Shown piece by piece: positions 8,566-15,457 of a DNA stretch of 41,424 nt. The notes below the pieces were generated by a model that saw nothing but the letters and a program-made list of their open reading frames with translations, did not search any database and was not told where the DNA came from. Both the position numbers and the translations under genes were made by a program. The DNA is from Mesorhizobium sp. SCN 65-20 (GTDB lineage: Bacteria; Pseudomonadota; Alphaproteobacteria; Rhizobiales; Rhizobiaceae): contig MEEF01000020.1 of the NCBI GenBank assembly GCA_001724355.1, positions 1 through 41,424 on the forward strand, in the 5' to 3' direction. The stretch's first letter is position 1, and every line of letters starts with the position of its first letter.

Positions 8566-9471
8566 ATGCGACGCAGCTATGTGCCGACAATTTCAGAGCT
8601 TGAGGCCTTCCGTGCCTGCGCCCGCTACGGCACGACAATTCGCGCCGCCGATCAGCTCGGATTGACGCAGAGTTCGGTCAGCCGTTCCATCGGCCAACTC
8701 GAGGACCGGCTTGGTGTGGCGCTGTTCCATCGCGTGCGGCAGCGGCTGGCGCTTTCCGATGCCGGCCGGCGCTTCGCTAGAGACGCCGAGGCGGTCCTCG
8801 ACAGCCTGCACGAGGCTGCCGTGCGCACCATGGCCTTCGGCGGCCAGTCCGACGTGTTGAGCATCGCGGTGCTGCCGACATTGGCCGACCGCTGGCTCAT
8901 CCCCAGGCTGGCCAGCTTCCATGCCGCCCACCCGCATGTCGCCATCGATCTCGCGGTGCGGCTGGAAACGGTCGATCTCGAAACAGAAACCTTCGACGCT
9001 GCGATCCAGCGCGGCCCGGCCGAGACCGAACAGCCTGGCATCGTCCGGCTGTTCGACGAGGAGCTCGTCGTGGTCGCCTCGCCTGCCCTGCTCGACGGGC
9101 GCGCCGCCCTTGACGACGCGGAGCTTGCCGCGCTGCCGCTCCTGCAGCAGTCGACGCGGCCGACGCTCTGGCTGCAATGGTTCCAGGCCGCCGGCATCGA
9201 CCCGCGCACCACCCTGCGCGGTCACCGCTTCGAGCAGTTCTCCATGGTCGTCGAGGCCGCGGTGGCGGGCCTCGGCGTGGCGCTCGTGCCGGAGGTGCTG
9301 GCCGAGCGCGAACTCGCCGGCGGCCGCCTGGTGATGGCCTCGCCCAACCGCATCGCCGGCGAATTTCCCTATCGCCTGGCTTTTCGGCCCGGCGGCGAGG
9401 ACAGGCCGGGCCTGCGCGAATTCATCCGCTGGCTGTCCGGCGAAGTGGCTGGCCAGCCGCTCAGATCCTGA
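8566..9471 (+). CDS. LysR-family regulator, probably of gcdH
   Basis: A 301-residue LysR-type activator/repressor. The winged helix-turn-helix fills residues 9-68 (TIRAADQLGLTQSSVSRSIGQLEDRLGVALF), and the substrate-binding domain runs from about 95 to the end, with FEQFSMVVEAAVAGLGVALVP typical of the GcvA-like subgroup. It is divergent from gcdH, so control of glutaryl-CoA oxidation is the most likely job, with self-regulation from the shared region. ATG 8566-8568 is the natural start. The last 11 bases overlap the 3' end of the convergent flavoprotein gene, so neither gene has room for a separate terminator. Confidence 0.93.
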   Translation: MRRSYVPTISELEAFRACARYGTTIRAADQLGLTQSSVSRSIGQLEDRLGVALFHRVRQRLALSDAGRRFARDAEAVLDSLHEAAVRTMAFGGQSDVLSIAVLPTLADRWLIPRLASFHAAHPHVAIDLAVRLETVDLETETFDAAIQRGPAETEQPGIVRLFDEELVVVASPALLDGRAALDDAELAALPLLQQSTRPTLWLQWFQAAGIDPRTTLRGHRFEQFSMVVEAAVAGLGVALVPEVLAERELAGGRLVMASPNRIAGEFPYRLAFRPGGEDRPGLREFIRWLSGEVAGQPLRS

Positions 9472-11506
9472 GGCCGAACCTGATGCCGTCATAGATGGCG
9501 GCATGGATGTTGCGGGCCTGCACCGCGTCGCCGATGCGCAGCAGCAGGAAACGGCCGCCCGGATTCTTCTCCGGGAAAATCTCCCCGCCATTGACGAGGC
9601 GCTCGTAGTCGATCGCGCCGCCGTTCTTCGACAACGGCCTGAGCTCTAGATAGAGATCGTCGAGCGGCAACGTACCGTGCTCGACCACCACCTGGTCGAC
9701 GCGGCGCTCCTCGCTCCAGCCCTCGGCGAAATCGGACGACAGCGTAGCGACAAGCTGATTGCCGTCGCGACGGACCGACTTGACCCGGGTGTTGATGGTG
9801 ATCTTCACGCCTGCGCGGTGGAAGGCTTCCATGTAGGGCACGTGGTTCATGCCGCCGATCTCGGGCGCGAAGAAGCGCTCGGGCGAAACCAGTTCGAGCC
9901 TCGCGCCGGCCTTGCCGATCAGTTCGGCCGCGGTCATGCCCTGGTGGCCGCCATTGTCGTCGTAGAGCAGCACGTTCTCGGCCGGCTTGACGCTGCCGGC
10001 TATGATATCCCAACTCGACGTCACCAGATCGTCGCCGGCATCGAGCGGCGGGTTCTGCGGCAGGCCGCCGGTGGCGATCACCACCGCATCCGGCTCGTAC
10101 GCCAGCACGTCATCCCTGCCCGCCCAGATGTCGTAGCGGATCTCGACGCCGAGGCGCTCGAGTTCAGCCAGCCGCCAGTCGACGATACCGATCAACTCGC
10201 GCCGGCGCGGGTTCTGGGCGGCGAGCCGCACCTGGCCGCCGGCCTGGCTCGAAGCCTCGAGCACGGTCACCTTGTGCCCACGCTCGGCAAGCACCCGCGC
10301 CGCCTCGAGGCCGGCGGCACCGGCGCCGACCACGACGATGTTGCGCAGCGGCCCATCGGTCCTGGAGATCACATGCGGGATCGTCGCCTCGCGGCCGGTT
10401 GCCGCGTTGTGGATGCAGAGCGCGCCGCCGCCTTCGTAGATGCGGTCGAGACAATAGGTGGCGCCCACGCACGGCCTGATGCGGTGCTCCTCGCCCGCCA
10501 TCACTTTCTTGGTGATGTGCGGATCGGCGATGTGCGCGCGCGTCATGCCCACCATGTCGAGCTTGCCGGTGGCGATCGCGTGGCGTGCGGTGGCGACGTC
10601 GGAAATGCGCGCGGCGTGGAAGACCGGGAACTTCGTTGCCGCCCTCACCTCACCGGCAAAGTCCAGATGCGGCGAGGACCGCATGCCGTGCAGCGGGATG
10701 ACCTTGGTCAGGGCGGCATCGGTGTCGATATGGCCGCGGATGACATTGAGGAAGTCGATCGTGCCGGACGAGGCCAGGCGCCGGGCGATCTCGATGCCTT
10801 CCTCTTTCGACAGCCCCTTGTCCATGTCCTCGTCGGCGACCATGCGGATGCCGACGATGAACTCCGGCCCCACCGCCGCACGCACCGCGTCGAGCACGCG
10901 CCAGGTGAAGCGCAGGCGATTGTCGAGCGCCCCACCATGCTCGTCGTCGCGCTGGTTGGTTGCCGGCGACCAGAACCCGTCCATCAGGTGGCCGTAGGCC
11001 TCGAACTCGATACCGTCGAGCCCCGCCGCCTGCATGCGTTGGGCGGCGGAAGCATAGTCGGCGACGACGCGGTCGAGGTCCCAGTCCTCGGCGGTCTTGG
11101 GAAATGTGCGATGCGCAGCCTCGCGCACCGGCGAGGCGCTCAACACCGGAAGCCAGTCAGCCTTGTTCCAGTTGGTGCGGCGGCCAAGGTGGGTGAGCTG
11201 GATCATCACCTTGCAGTCGTGCTCGTGGCAGGCGTCGGCGAGTTCGGCCAGCCAGGGCACGATGGCGTCGTCATAGGCATGAAGGTTACCGAACGCGGCC
11301 GGACTGTCGCGCGACACGACGGCCGAGCCCGCCGTCATGGTCAGCGCCATGCCGCCCTTGGCCTTCTCGGCATGGTAGAGCCGGTAGCGCTCCTTGGGCA
11401 TGCCGTCCTCGGAATAAGCCGGCTCGTGGCTGGTCGACATGACGCGGTTCTTGAGCGTCAGGTGCTTGAGTTGGAACGGCTGGAGCAGCGGGTCGGTACT
11501 TGTCAT
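9461..11506 (-). CDS. Trimethylamine dehydrogenase-like FMN/FAD oxidoreductase (N-demethylase family)
   Basis: A 681-residue two-part flavoprotein. Residues 1-370 form an old yellow enzyme-type FMN barrel (LKNRVMSTSH near 18-27, GIEFEAYGHLMDGFWSP at 165-181). Residues 388-681 form a dinucleotide-binding domain starting with NIVVVGAGAAGLEAARVL. This is the architecture of trimethylamine/dimethylamine dehydrogenases, 2,4-dienoyl-CoA reductase and the bacterial enzymes that demethylate dimethylglycine or N-methylproline. The iron-sulfur segment reads C346-x2-A349-x2-C352-x11-C364, so the second of the four cysteines expected from trimethylamine dehydrogenase is alanine. The start ATG 11504-11506 has AGGAAGG upstream. 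Given the MttB-like gene 1.2 kb away, removal of an N-methyl group from a betaine-derived amine is plausible; the substrate is not proven. Confidence 0.85.
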   Translation of the reverse strand: MTSTDPLLQPFQLKHLTLKNRVMSTSHEPAYSEDGMPKERYRLYHAEKAKGGMALTMTAGSAVVSRDSPAAFGNLHAYDDAIVPWLAELADACHEHDCKVMIQLTHLGRRTNWNKADWLPVLSASPVREAAHRTFPKTAEDWDLDRVVADYASAAQRMQAAGLDGIEFEAYGHLMDGFWSPATNQRDDEHGGALDNRLRFTWRVLDAVRAAVGPEFIVGIRMVADEDMDKGLSKEEGIEIARRLASSGTIDFLNVIRGHIDTDAALTKVIPLHGMRSSPHLDFAGEVRAATKFPVFHAARISDVATARHAIATGKLDMVGMTRAHIADPHITKKVMAGEEHRIRPCVGATYCLDRIYEGGGALCIHNAATGREATIPHVISRTDGPLRNIVVVGAGAAGLEAARVLAERGHKVTVLEASSQAGGQVRLAAQNPRRRELIGIVDWRLAELERLGVEIRYDIWAGRDDVLAYEPDAVVIATGGLPQNPPLDAGDDLVTSSWDIIAGSVKPAENVLLYDDNGGHQGMTAAELIGKAGARLELVSPERFFAPEIGGMNHVPYMEAFHRAGVKITINTRVKSVRRDGNQLVATLSSDFAEGWSEERRVDQVVVEHGTLPLDDLYLELRPLSKNGGAIDYERLVNGGEIFPEKNPGGRFLLLRIGDAVQARNIHAAIYDGIRFGLRI

Positions 11507-11616
11507 TGCCTTCCTGCATTATCGCGCGCTAATAAGCGCCACCAAAGATCTGGCCGTCGAGTTTCGCGCACCGCGGCGCGGCAGCATTGAGCCAGAGCAG
11601 CCCTAAGAGCCGCCCC

Positions 11617-12078
11617 ATGACCATCACCGACACCCTCACCCAGCTCGGCACGAAGGTGGAGACGCCGGCCTCGCCGGAGGCCGCAGTGCTCGAAACCGTA
11701 CCCTACGGTCGCGTCGACGGCCCGCCGGCCATCGTGCGCTTCACCTGCCCGGAATTCACCTCGCTCTGCCCGGTGACCGGCCAGCCCGATTTCGCCCACA
11801 TCGTCATCGACTACGCACCGGACAGGCTGCTGGTCGAATCCAAGTCGCTCAAGCTCTTCATGGTGTCGTTCCGCAATCACGGCGCTTTCCACGAGGATTG
11901 CACGGTGATGATCGGCCGCCGGGTCGTCGAGGCGACCAAGCCCTTGTGGCTGCGCATCGCCGGCTACTGGTATCCGCGCGGCGGCATCCCGATCGACGTG
12001 TTCTGGCAGACCGGCACCCCGCCCGAGGGCTCGTGGCTGCCCGACACGGGTGTGGCGCCCTATCGTGGGCGCGGCTGA
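11617..12078 (+). CDS. queF: NADPH-dependent 7-cyano-7-deazaguanine (preQ0) reductase
   Basis: Reduces the nitrile of preQ0 to the amine preQ1 in queuosine synthesis for tRNA. The 153 residues match the short, single-domain QueF type. The catalytic cysteine C51 lies in [13 protein letters not shown], with D58 as the proton donor. The ESKSLKL motif is at 74-80 and FHED at 91-94, the conserved QueF substrate-binding residues. ATG 11617 is preferred to the TTG ten codons upstream because the protein then has the usual length. It stands alone, divergent from the flavoprotein gene and convergent with the toxin gene; no other queuosine gene is nearby. Confidence 0.95.
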   Translation: MTITDTLTQLGTKVETPASPEAAVLETVPYGRVDGPPAIVRFTCPEFTSLCPVTGQPDFAHIVIDYAPDRLLVESKSLKLFMVSFRNHGAFHEDCTVMIGRRVVEATKPLWLRIAGYWYPRGGIPIDVFWQTGTPPEGSWLPDTGVAPYRGRG

Positions 12079-12104
12079 CGAGGTTTCTCCTATCGCCGTT
12101 CGCA

Positions 12105-12401
12105 TCATGAGTCCGATCCGGGCATATCAGCCGGATCACGCGCTCCGTGTCTCACAGCGTGGACAACGATCTCGTCGCCGATATGCTCGTAGAAGACGAG
12201 GTACGGAAAAGGCCTCGCGTTGATCCGCCTGATGCCCTCTTCATCAGTCGGGCGCCCCACCTCGGGGTGACGCAGCAGCAAATCGGTGATCGCCTTGAGA
12301 CGCCGTGCGACCTTCCGCGCGGCAGATGGCGATTCGGTGGCAATATGATCAAGTATGTCGGCAAGGTCCGACAGTGCCGGACGCGTGTAGCGCAGCCTCA
12401 T
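12105..12401 (-). CDS. ParE/RelE-family toxin
   Basis: A 98-residue basic protein with the ParE/RelE fold pattern. It has an N-terminal strand (MRLRYTRPALSDLADILDHIA), two helices, then the R-R-x-N..FPYLVFYEHIGDEIVVHAVRHGARDP strand region common to the toxin family. ParE members poison DNA gyrase, while RelE members cut mRNA on the ribosome; the sequence looks closer to ParE. The start ATG overlaps the stop of the upstream antitoxin gene by four bases (ATGA), so the two should be translated together. The gene ends 26 bases from the convergent queF stop. Confidence 0.88.
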   Translation of the reverse strand: MRLRYTRPALSDLADILDHIATESPSAARKVARRLKAITDLLLRHPEVGRPTDEEGIRRINARPFPYLVFYEHIGDEIVVHAVRHGARDPADMPGSDS

Positions 12402-12634
12402 GCGCCGTACTTTGCCCAGACGTCCCTGACTTCTTCCCCCGAGGCGAATTCGCCGCGACCGGCAGCCTGCCGCGAGCGCTCTATCGCTGACCGCTCCTCA
12501 GCCGAAAGCCGAACGGGCGCTGCGCTTCCCGAACCGACCAGTTCGAATATCGCCAGCGCAATTTCGTCCTGATCATCTTTGGAGAGCTTGCGGGCCGCCT
12601 CCAGAGCCTGTTCAAGAAGTTTGGTCATGTCCAT
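12398..12634 (-). CDS. Antitoxin partner of the ParE-like toxin
   Basis: A 78-residue protein, strongly helical and acidic in the middle: LLEQALEAARKLSKDDQDEIA followed by LSAEERSAIERSRQAAGRGEFASGEEVRDVWAKYG. The ending GEFAS-x-EEVR-x-VWAKYG is typical of small antitoxins paired with RelE/ParE toxins. It would bind and neutralise the toxin and probably repress the shared promoter upstream of 12634. It precedes the toxin gene and overlaps it by four bases, the standard order. Confidence 0.82.
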   Translation of the reverse strand: MDMTKLLEQALEAARKLSKDDQDEIALAIFELVGSGSAAPVRLSAEERSAIERSRQAAGRGEFASGEEVRDVWAKYGA

Positions 12635-12674
12635 CGCCTCTCAACGGACAGAGAAGCATACGCCGCACCTGCCC

Positions 12675-14240
12675 TCAATACCAAGCGTCCTCCATCGACG
12701 CCTTCTTGCGCGTCATGTACTCCCGCAGCGCCTCGTCGATGCCGGGGTCGAGCGGTGGCGCCTCGTATTCGGCGAGCATCGTCTTCCAGCGCTTGTTGGC
12801 GCGGCTGGCGGCGTCGACCGAGCCTGCGGCCTCCCATTTCTCGTAGGGCTCGTTGTCGGCGATGGCCGAATCCCAGAATGCCGTCTCGTAGTTCGCCATG
12901 GTGTGGGCGCAGCCGAAGAAGTGATTGCCAGGCCCGACCTCGCGGAAGGCGTCAAGCGCCAGCTGGTTGTCATCGATCTTGACGCCGTCGAGATAGGTGT
13001 GCAGCGCGCCGCAGAAGTCAGCGTCCATGACGAACTTCTCGTAGGACATGGACAACAGTCCGTCGAGGAAACCAGCGGAATGCAGGATGAAGTTCGCGCC
13101 GCAATGCACGGCGGCCAGCATAGACATGGTGCCTTCGTTCATGGCGTGGGCGTCGGGCAGCTTGGAGGTGGTGAAATTGCCGGAGCAGCGCAGCGGCAGG
13201 TTGAGCCGCCGCGCCAGCTGCCCGATGACCATCGAGCCGATGGCCGGTTCCGGCGTGCCGAAGGTCGGCGAGCCCGACCGCAGCGACATGGACGACAGGA
13301 AATTGCCGAAGATGACGGGCGCGCCGGGCCGTTCGAGCTGGGTCAGGGCGCAGCCGGCCATGGTCTCGGCCAGCGACTGGGCGATCGCGCCGGCGTTGGT
13401 CACCGGCCCCATGGCGCCGCCCAATATGAAGGGCACGATCACCGCCGCCTGGTTGGCGCGGGCATAAGCGCGCAGCGCCGTGGTCATGGTGGCGTCCCAG
13501 ACCAGCGGCGAGTTGACGTTGACGTTGCCGAGGATGACGCAGTTCCTATCAGTGAAATCTTCGCCGAAGACGATGCGGGCCATGTCGATGGAATCTTCCG
13601 CGCGGCTCTCCGAGGTGACTGAGCCCATGAAGGCGCGGTCGGAATAGCGGATATGGCTGTAGACCATGTCGAGATGGCGCTTGTTGACCGGCACATCGAC
13701 CGGTTCGCAGATCGTGCCGCCGGAGTGATGCAGCCACGGCGAGGACTGCGCCAGCTTCACGAAGTTGCGGAAGTCCTCGATGGTGCCGTAGCGGCGGCCT
13801 TTGTCGAGATCCATGACGAAGGGCGAGCCATAGGCCGGCGAAAACACCACGTTTCTGCCGCCGATCTCGACCGAGCGTTCGGGATTTCTCGCGTGTTGCG
13901 TGAAGGTCGAAGGTGCCGTCTTCAGCACTTCGCGCAGCAGGCCGGGTTCGAACTTGACCAGTACGCCCTCGACCGTGGCTCCTGCCCGACGCCAGTGGTC
14001 GAGTGCCGCCGGATCGTCACGGAACTCGATGCCGATCTCGGCGAGGATCCTGTCGGCGGTCGCTTCGATGCGGACCAGGTTCTCCTCGGACAGGATGTCG
14101 TAGGTCGGGATGTTTCTGACGATATAGGGCCGGCCATGTGCCTCTGGCCCGTGCGAGCGCTGCTCGCGACGGGCGTTGCGGCCGCCGCGCTCGCGGCGCT
14201 TGGCTGGCTCGCTGGGGGCTTCGGCGGTGGCGACGCTCAT
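12675..14240 (-). CDS. MttB-family (trimethylamine methyltransferase-like) methyltransferase, without pyrrolysine
   Basis: A 521-residue protein of the MttB family, whose members move a methyl group from a quaternary or tertiary amine to a corrinoid protein. The family core is seen from VRIEATADRILAEIGIEF onward, with FSPAYGSPFVMDLDKG, GGTICEPVDVP and FGTPEPAIGSMVIGQLARRL. The frame runs without an internal TAG, so it is the pyrrolysine-free type; characterised relatives demethylate glycine betaine, proline betaine, carnitine or related compounds. No cognate corrinoid protein is in the window. ATG 14238-14240 with TTGGAG upstream is chosen over the TTG four codons earlier. The first 40 residues are basic and low-complexity. 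It is divergent from the LysR gene at 14332, which probably regulates it. Confidence 0.88.
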   Translation of the reverse strand: MSVATAEAPSEPAKRRERGGRNARREQRSHGPEAHGRPYIVRNIPTYDILSEENLVRIEATADRILAEIGIEFRDDPAALDHWRRAGATVEGVLVKFEPGLLREVLKTAPSTFTQHARNPERSVEIGGRNVVFSPAYGSPFVMDLDKGRRYGTIEDFRNFVKLAQSSPWLHHSGGTICEPVDVPVNKRHLDMVYSHIRYSDRAFMGSVTSESRAEDSIDMARIVFGEDFTDRNCVILGNVNVNSPLVWDATMTTALRAYARANQAAVIVPFILGGAMGPVTNAGAIAQSLAETMAGCALTQLERPGAPVIFGNFLSSMSLRSGSPTFGTPEPAIGSMVIGQLARRLNLPLRCSGNFTTSKLPDAHAMNEGTMSMLAAVHCGANFILHSAGFLDGLLSMSYEKFVMDADFCGALHTYLDGVKIDDNQLALDAFREVGPGNHFFGCAHTMANYETAFWDSAIADNEPYEKWEAAGSVDAASRANKRWKTMLAEYEAPPLDPGIDEALREYMTRKKASMEDAWY

Positions 14241-14313
14241 GTCAGGCTCCAAATCGTTCCAGCATGAAGCTAGCCTTTGGATCTGATGCTGTGACGCTTG
14301 AAAATCCTCATCA

Positions 14314-14338
14314 TTTGCATAAGCATGACTTATGCAAA
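14314..14338. promoter_or_regulatory. Perfect inverted repeat covering the start codon of a LysR gene
   Basis: Arms TTTGCATAAG and CTTATGCAAA are perfect reverse complements with a 5-base spacer (CATGA). The inner part ATAAG-N5-CTTAT obeys the T-N11-A rule of LysR-type operators. The right arm contains the ATG (14332-14334) of the LysR gene, and the left arm lies 74 bases before the start of the MttB-like gene. It is therefore placed both to control the divergent gene and to block expression of the regulator itself. Confidence 0.75.
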
Positions 14339-15234
14339 GCCTGCGTCACCTGCTGCCCTCCGCCGGCAGCCTGATCGTCTTCGAAGCCGCCGGCCGGCTG
14401 GCGAGCTTCACCGCCGCCGGCCGCGAGCTCGGCATGACCCAGGCAGCCGTCTCCTATGCCGTCCGCGGCCTGGAGGACCAGCTCGGCGCCAAGCTCTTCC
14501 AGCGCCGCCACCGGCAGGTGGTGTTGACCGAGGCTGGGGAGCGCTTCCTCGCCGACGTGACGCTCGGCCTGTCGCATATCCGCAAATCGGCGGAGGAACT
14601 GAGGGCACGGGCCGGCGGCATGCATGTGACGCTGTCGGCTTCGACTGCCTTCGCCTCGTTCTGGATGATGCCGCGGCTGCAAAAATTCCGCGACGACCTG
14701 CCCGGCATCGACCTGCGCATCCAGACCGCCGACCGCGACCTCGATCTCATCGCCGAGGGCATTCCACTAGGCATCCGCGGCGGCGACGCCGCCGACTGGC
14801 CCGACTACGAGCTCTTGCCGATTGCCGACGAGGAGATCTATCCCGTCGCTGGACCGGCCTATCTGGCGCGCGCCGGCACGCCGCAGACGCCGGCGGAGAT
14901 CACCCTTCACCACCTGATCCATCTTGAAGAACCCTATCGCCCGGCCGCCACCTGGAACGAATGGTTCCAATCAGCCGGCCTCAACGGTGCGGTGGCCAAG
15001 CGCGGGCTGGTCATCAACGACTACGTGCTCGTCATCCAGGCGGTCATGGAGGGCCAGGGCATCGCGCTCGGCTGGCGCCACCTCACCGACCGGCTGATCG
15101 CGGCGGGGCTACTGGTCAGGCTATCGTACCACGTGATGACGACGAACAAGGGTTTTCACGTGGCGTGGCCGAGGAACAGGCCACTGACGGAAAGTGCCGA
15201 AAAGGTGCGCGATTGGCTGGCGGCGCAGGCGTGA
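14332..15234 (+). CDS. LysR-family regulator, probably of the MttB-like gene
   Basis: A 300-residue LysR-type protein. The helix-turn-helix is at about 20-65 (LASFTAAGRELGMTQAAVSYAVRGLEDQLGAKLF), and the effector domain runs from about 95 (VTLSASTAFASFWMMPRLQKF) and includes the GcvA-like NDYVLVIQAVMEGQGIALGW. It is divergent from the MttB-family gene, so control of methylated-amine use is likely. ATG 14332 lies inside the perfect inverted repeat at 14314-14338, and no other start is possible before the DNA-binding helix, so the regulator should repress its own expression when bound. A palindromic intergenic repeat follows the gene. Confidence 0.93.
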   Translation: MQSLRHLLPSAGSLIVFEAAGRLASFTAAGRELGMTQAAVSYAVRGLEDQLGAKLFQRRHRQVVLTEAGERFLADVTLGLSHIRKSAEELRARAGGMHVTLSASTAFASFWMMPRLQKFRDDLPGIDLRIQTADRDLDLIAEGIPLGIRGGDAADWPDYELLPIADEEIYPVAGPAYLARAGTPQTPAEITLHHLIHLEEPYRPAATWNEWFQSAGLNGAVAKRGLVINDYVLVIQAVMEGQGIALGWRHLTDRLIAAGLLVRLSYHVMTTNKGFHVAWPRNRPLTESAEKVRDWLAAQA

Positions 15235-15267
15235 GCGGCGCTGCCGCTCGTCTGTCGTTGCGCCGCC

Positions 15268-15390
15268 GCTCATCCCCTGCCGGACCTTCTCCCCGTAATG
15301 ACGGGGAGAAGAAGGCTGGCCGCAACGCCTCCGTTTGCCCCTTCTCCCCGTCTCTCACGGGGAGAAGGTCCGGCGGGGGGATGAGGGGCC
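15268..15390. repeat. Palindromic intergenic repeat element with nested hairpins
   Basis: About 120 bp whose ends are inverted copies (CTCATCCCCTGCCGGACCTT on the left; AAGGTCCGGCGGGGGGATGA on the right). Inside are two perfect hairpins: CTTCTCCCCGT/ACGGGGAGAAG at 15286-15311 and CCTTCTCCCCGT/ACGGGGAGAAGG at 15340-15368. All four inner arms carry the same CTTCTCCCCGT core. It lies between the LysR gene and mutL. Similar GC-rich palindromes occur in many copies between genes in rhizobial genomes; family membership is inferred. RNA from it could act as a terminator for the LysR gene. Confidence 0.75.
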
Positions 15391-15457
15391 GATCCGCGAA
15401 GACCATTCGATGCAATGTCCCTGTCCCAGCGCAACCGAATCCCGCTATAGTCGCCGG

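Noticed and set aside
9677..11590. 637-codon open frame on the plus strand opposite the flavoprotein gene
   Set aside because: It mirrors the coding strand of a clear flavoprotein with conserved motifs; the open frame is an effect of high GC at third positions and its protein has no recognisable domain.
12675..14240. Pyrrolysine-containing trimethylamine methyltransferase
   Set aside because: There is no in-frame TAG in the gene; it must be the pyrrolysine-free type.
15335..15457. N-terminal extension of MutL by 41 residues
   Set aside because: It lies in the palindromic repeat and has no similarity to MutL; the conserved start is [10 protein letters not shown] at 15458.
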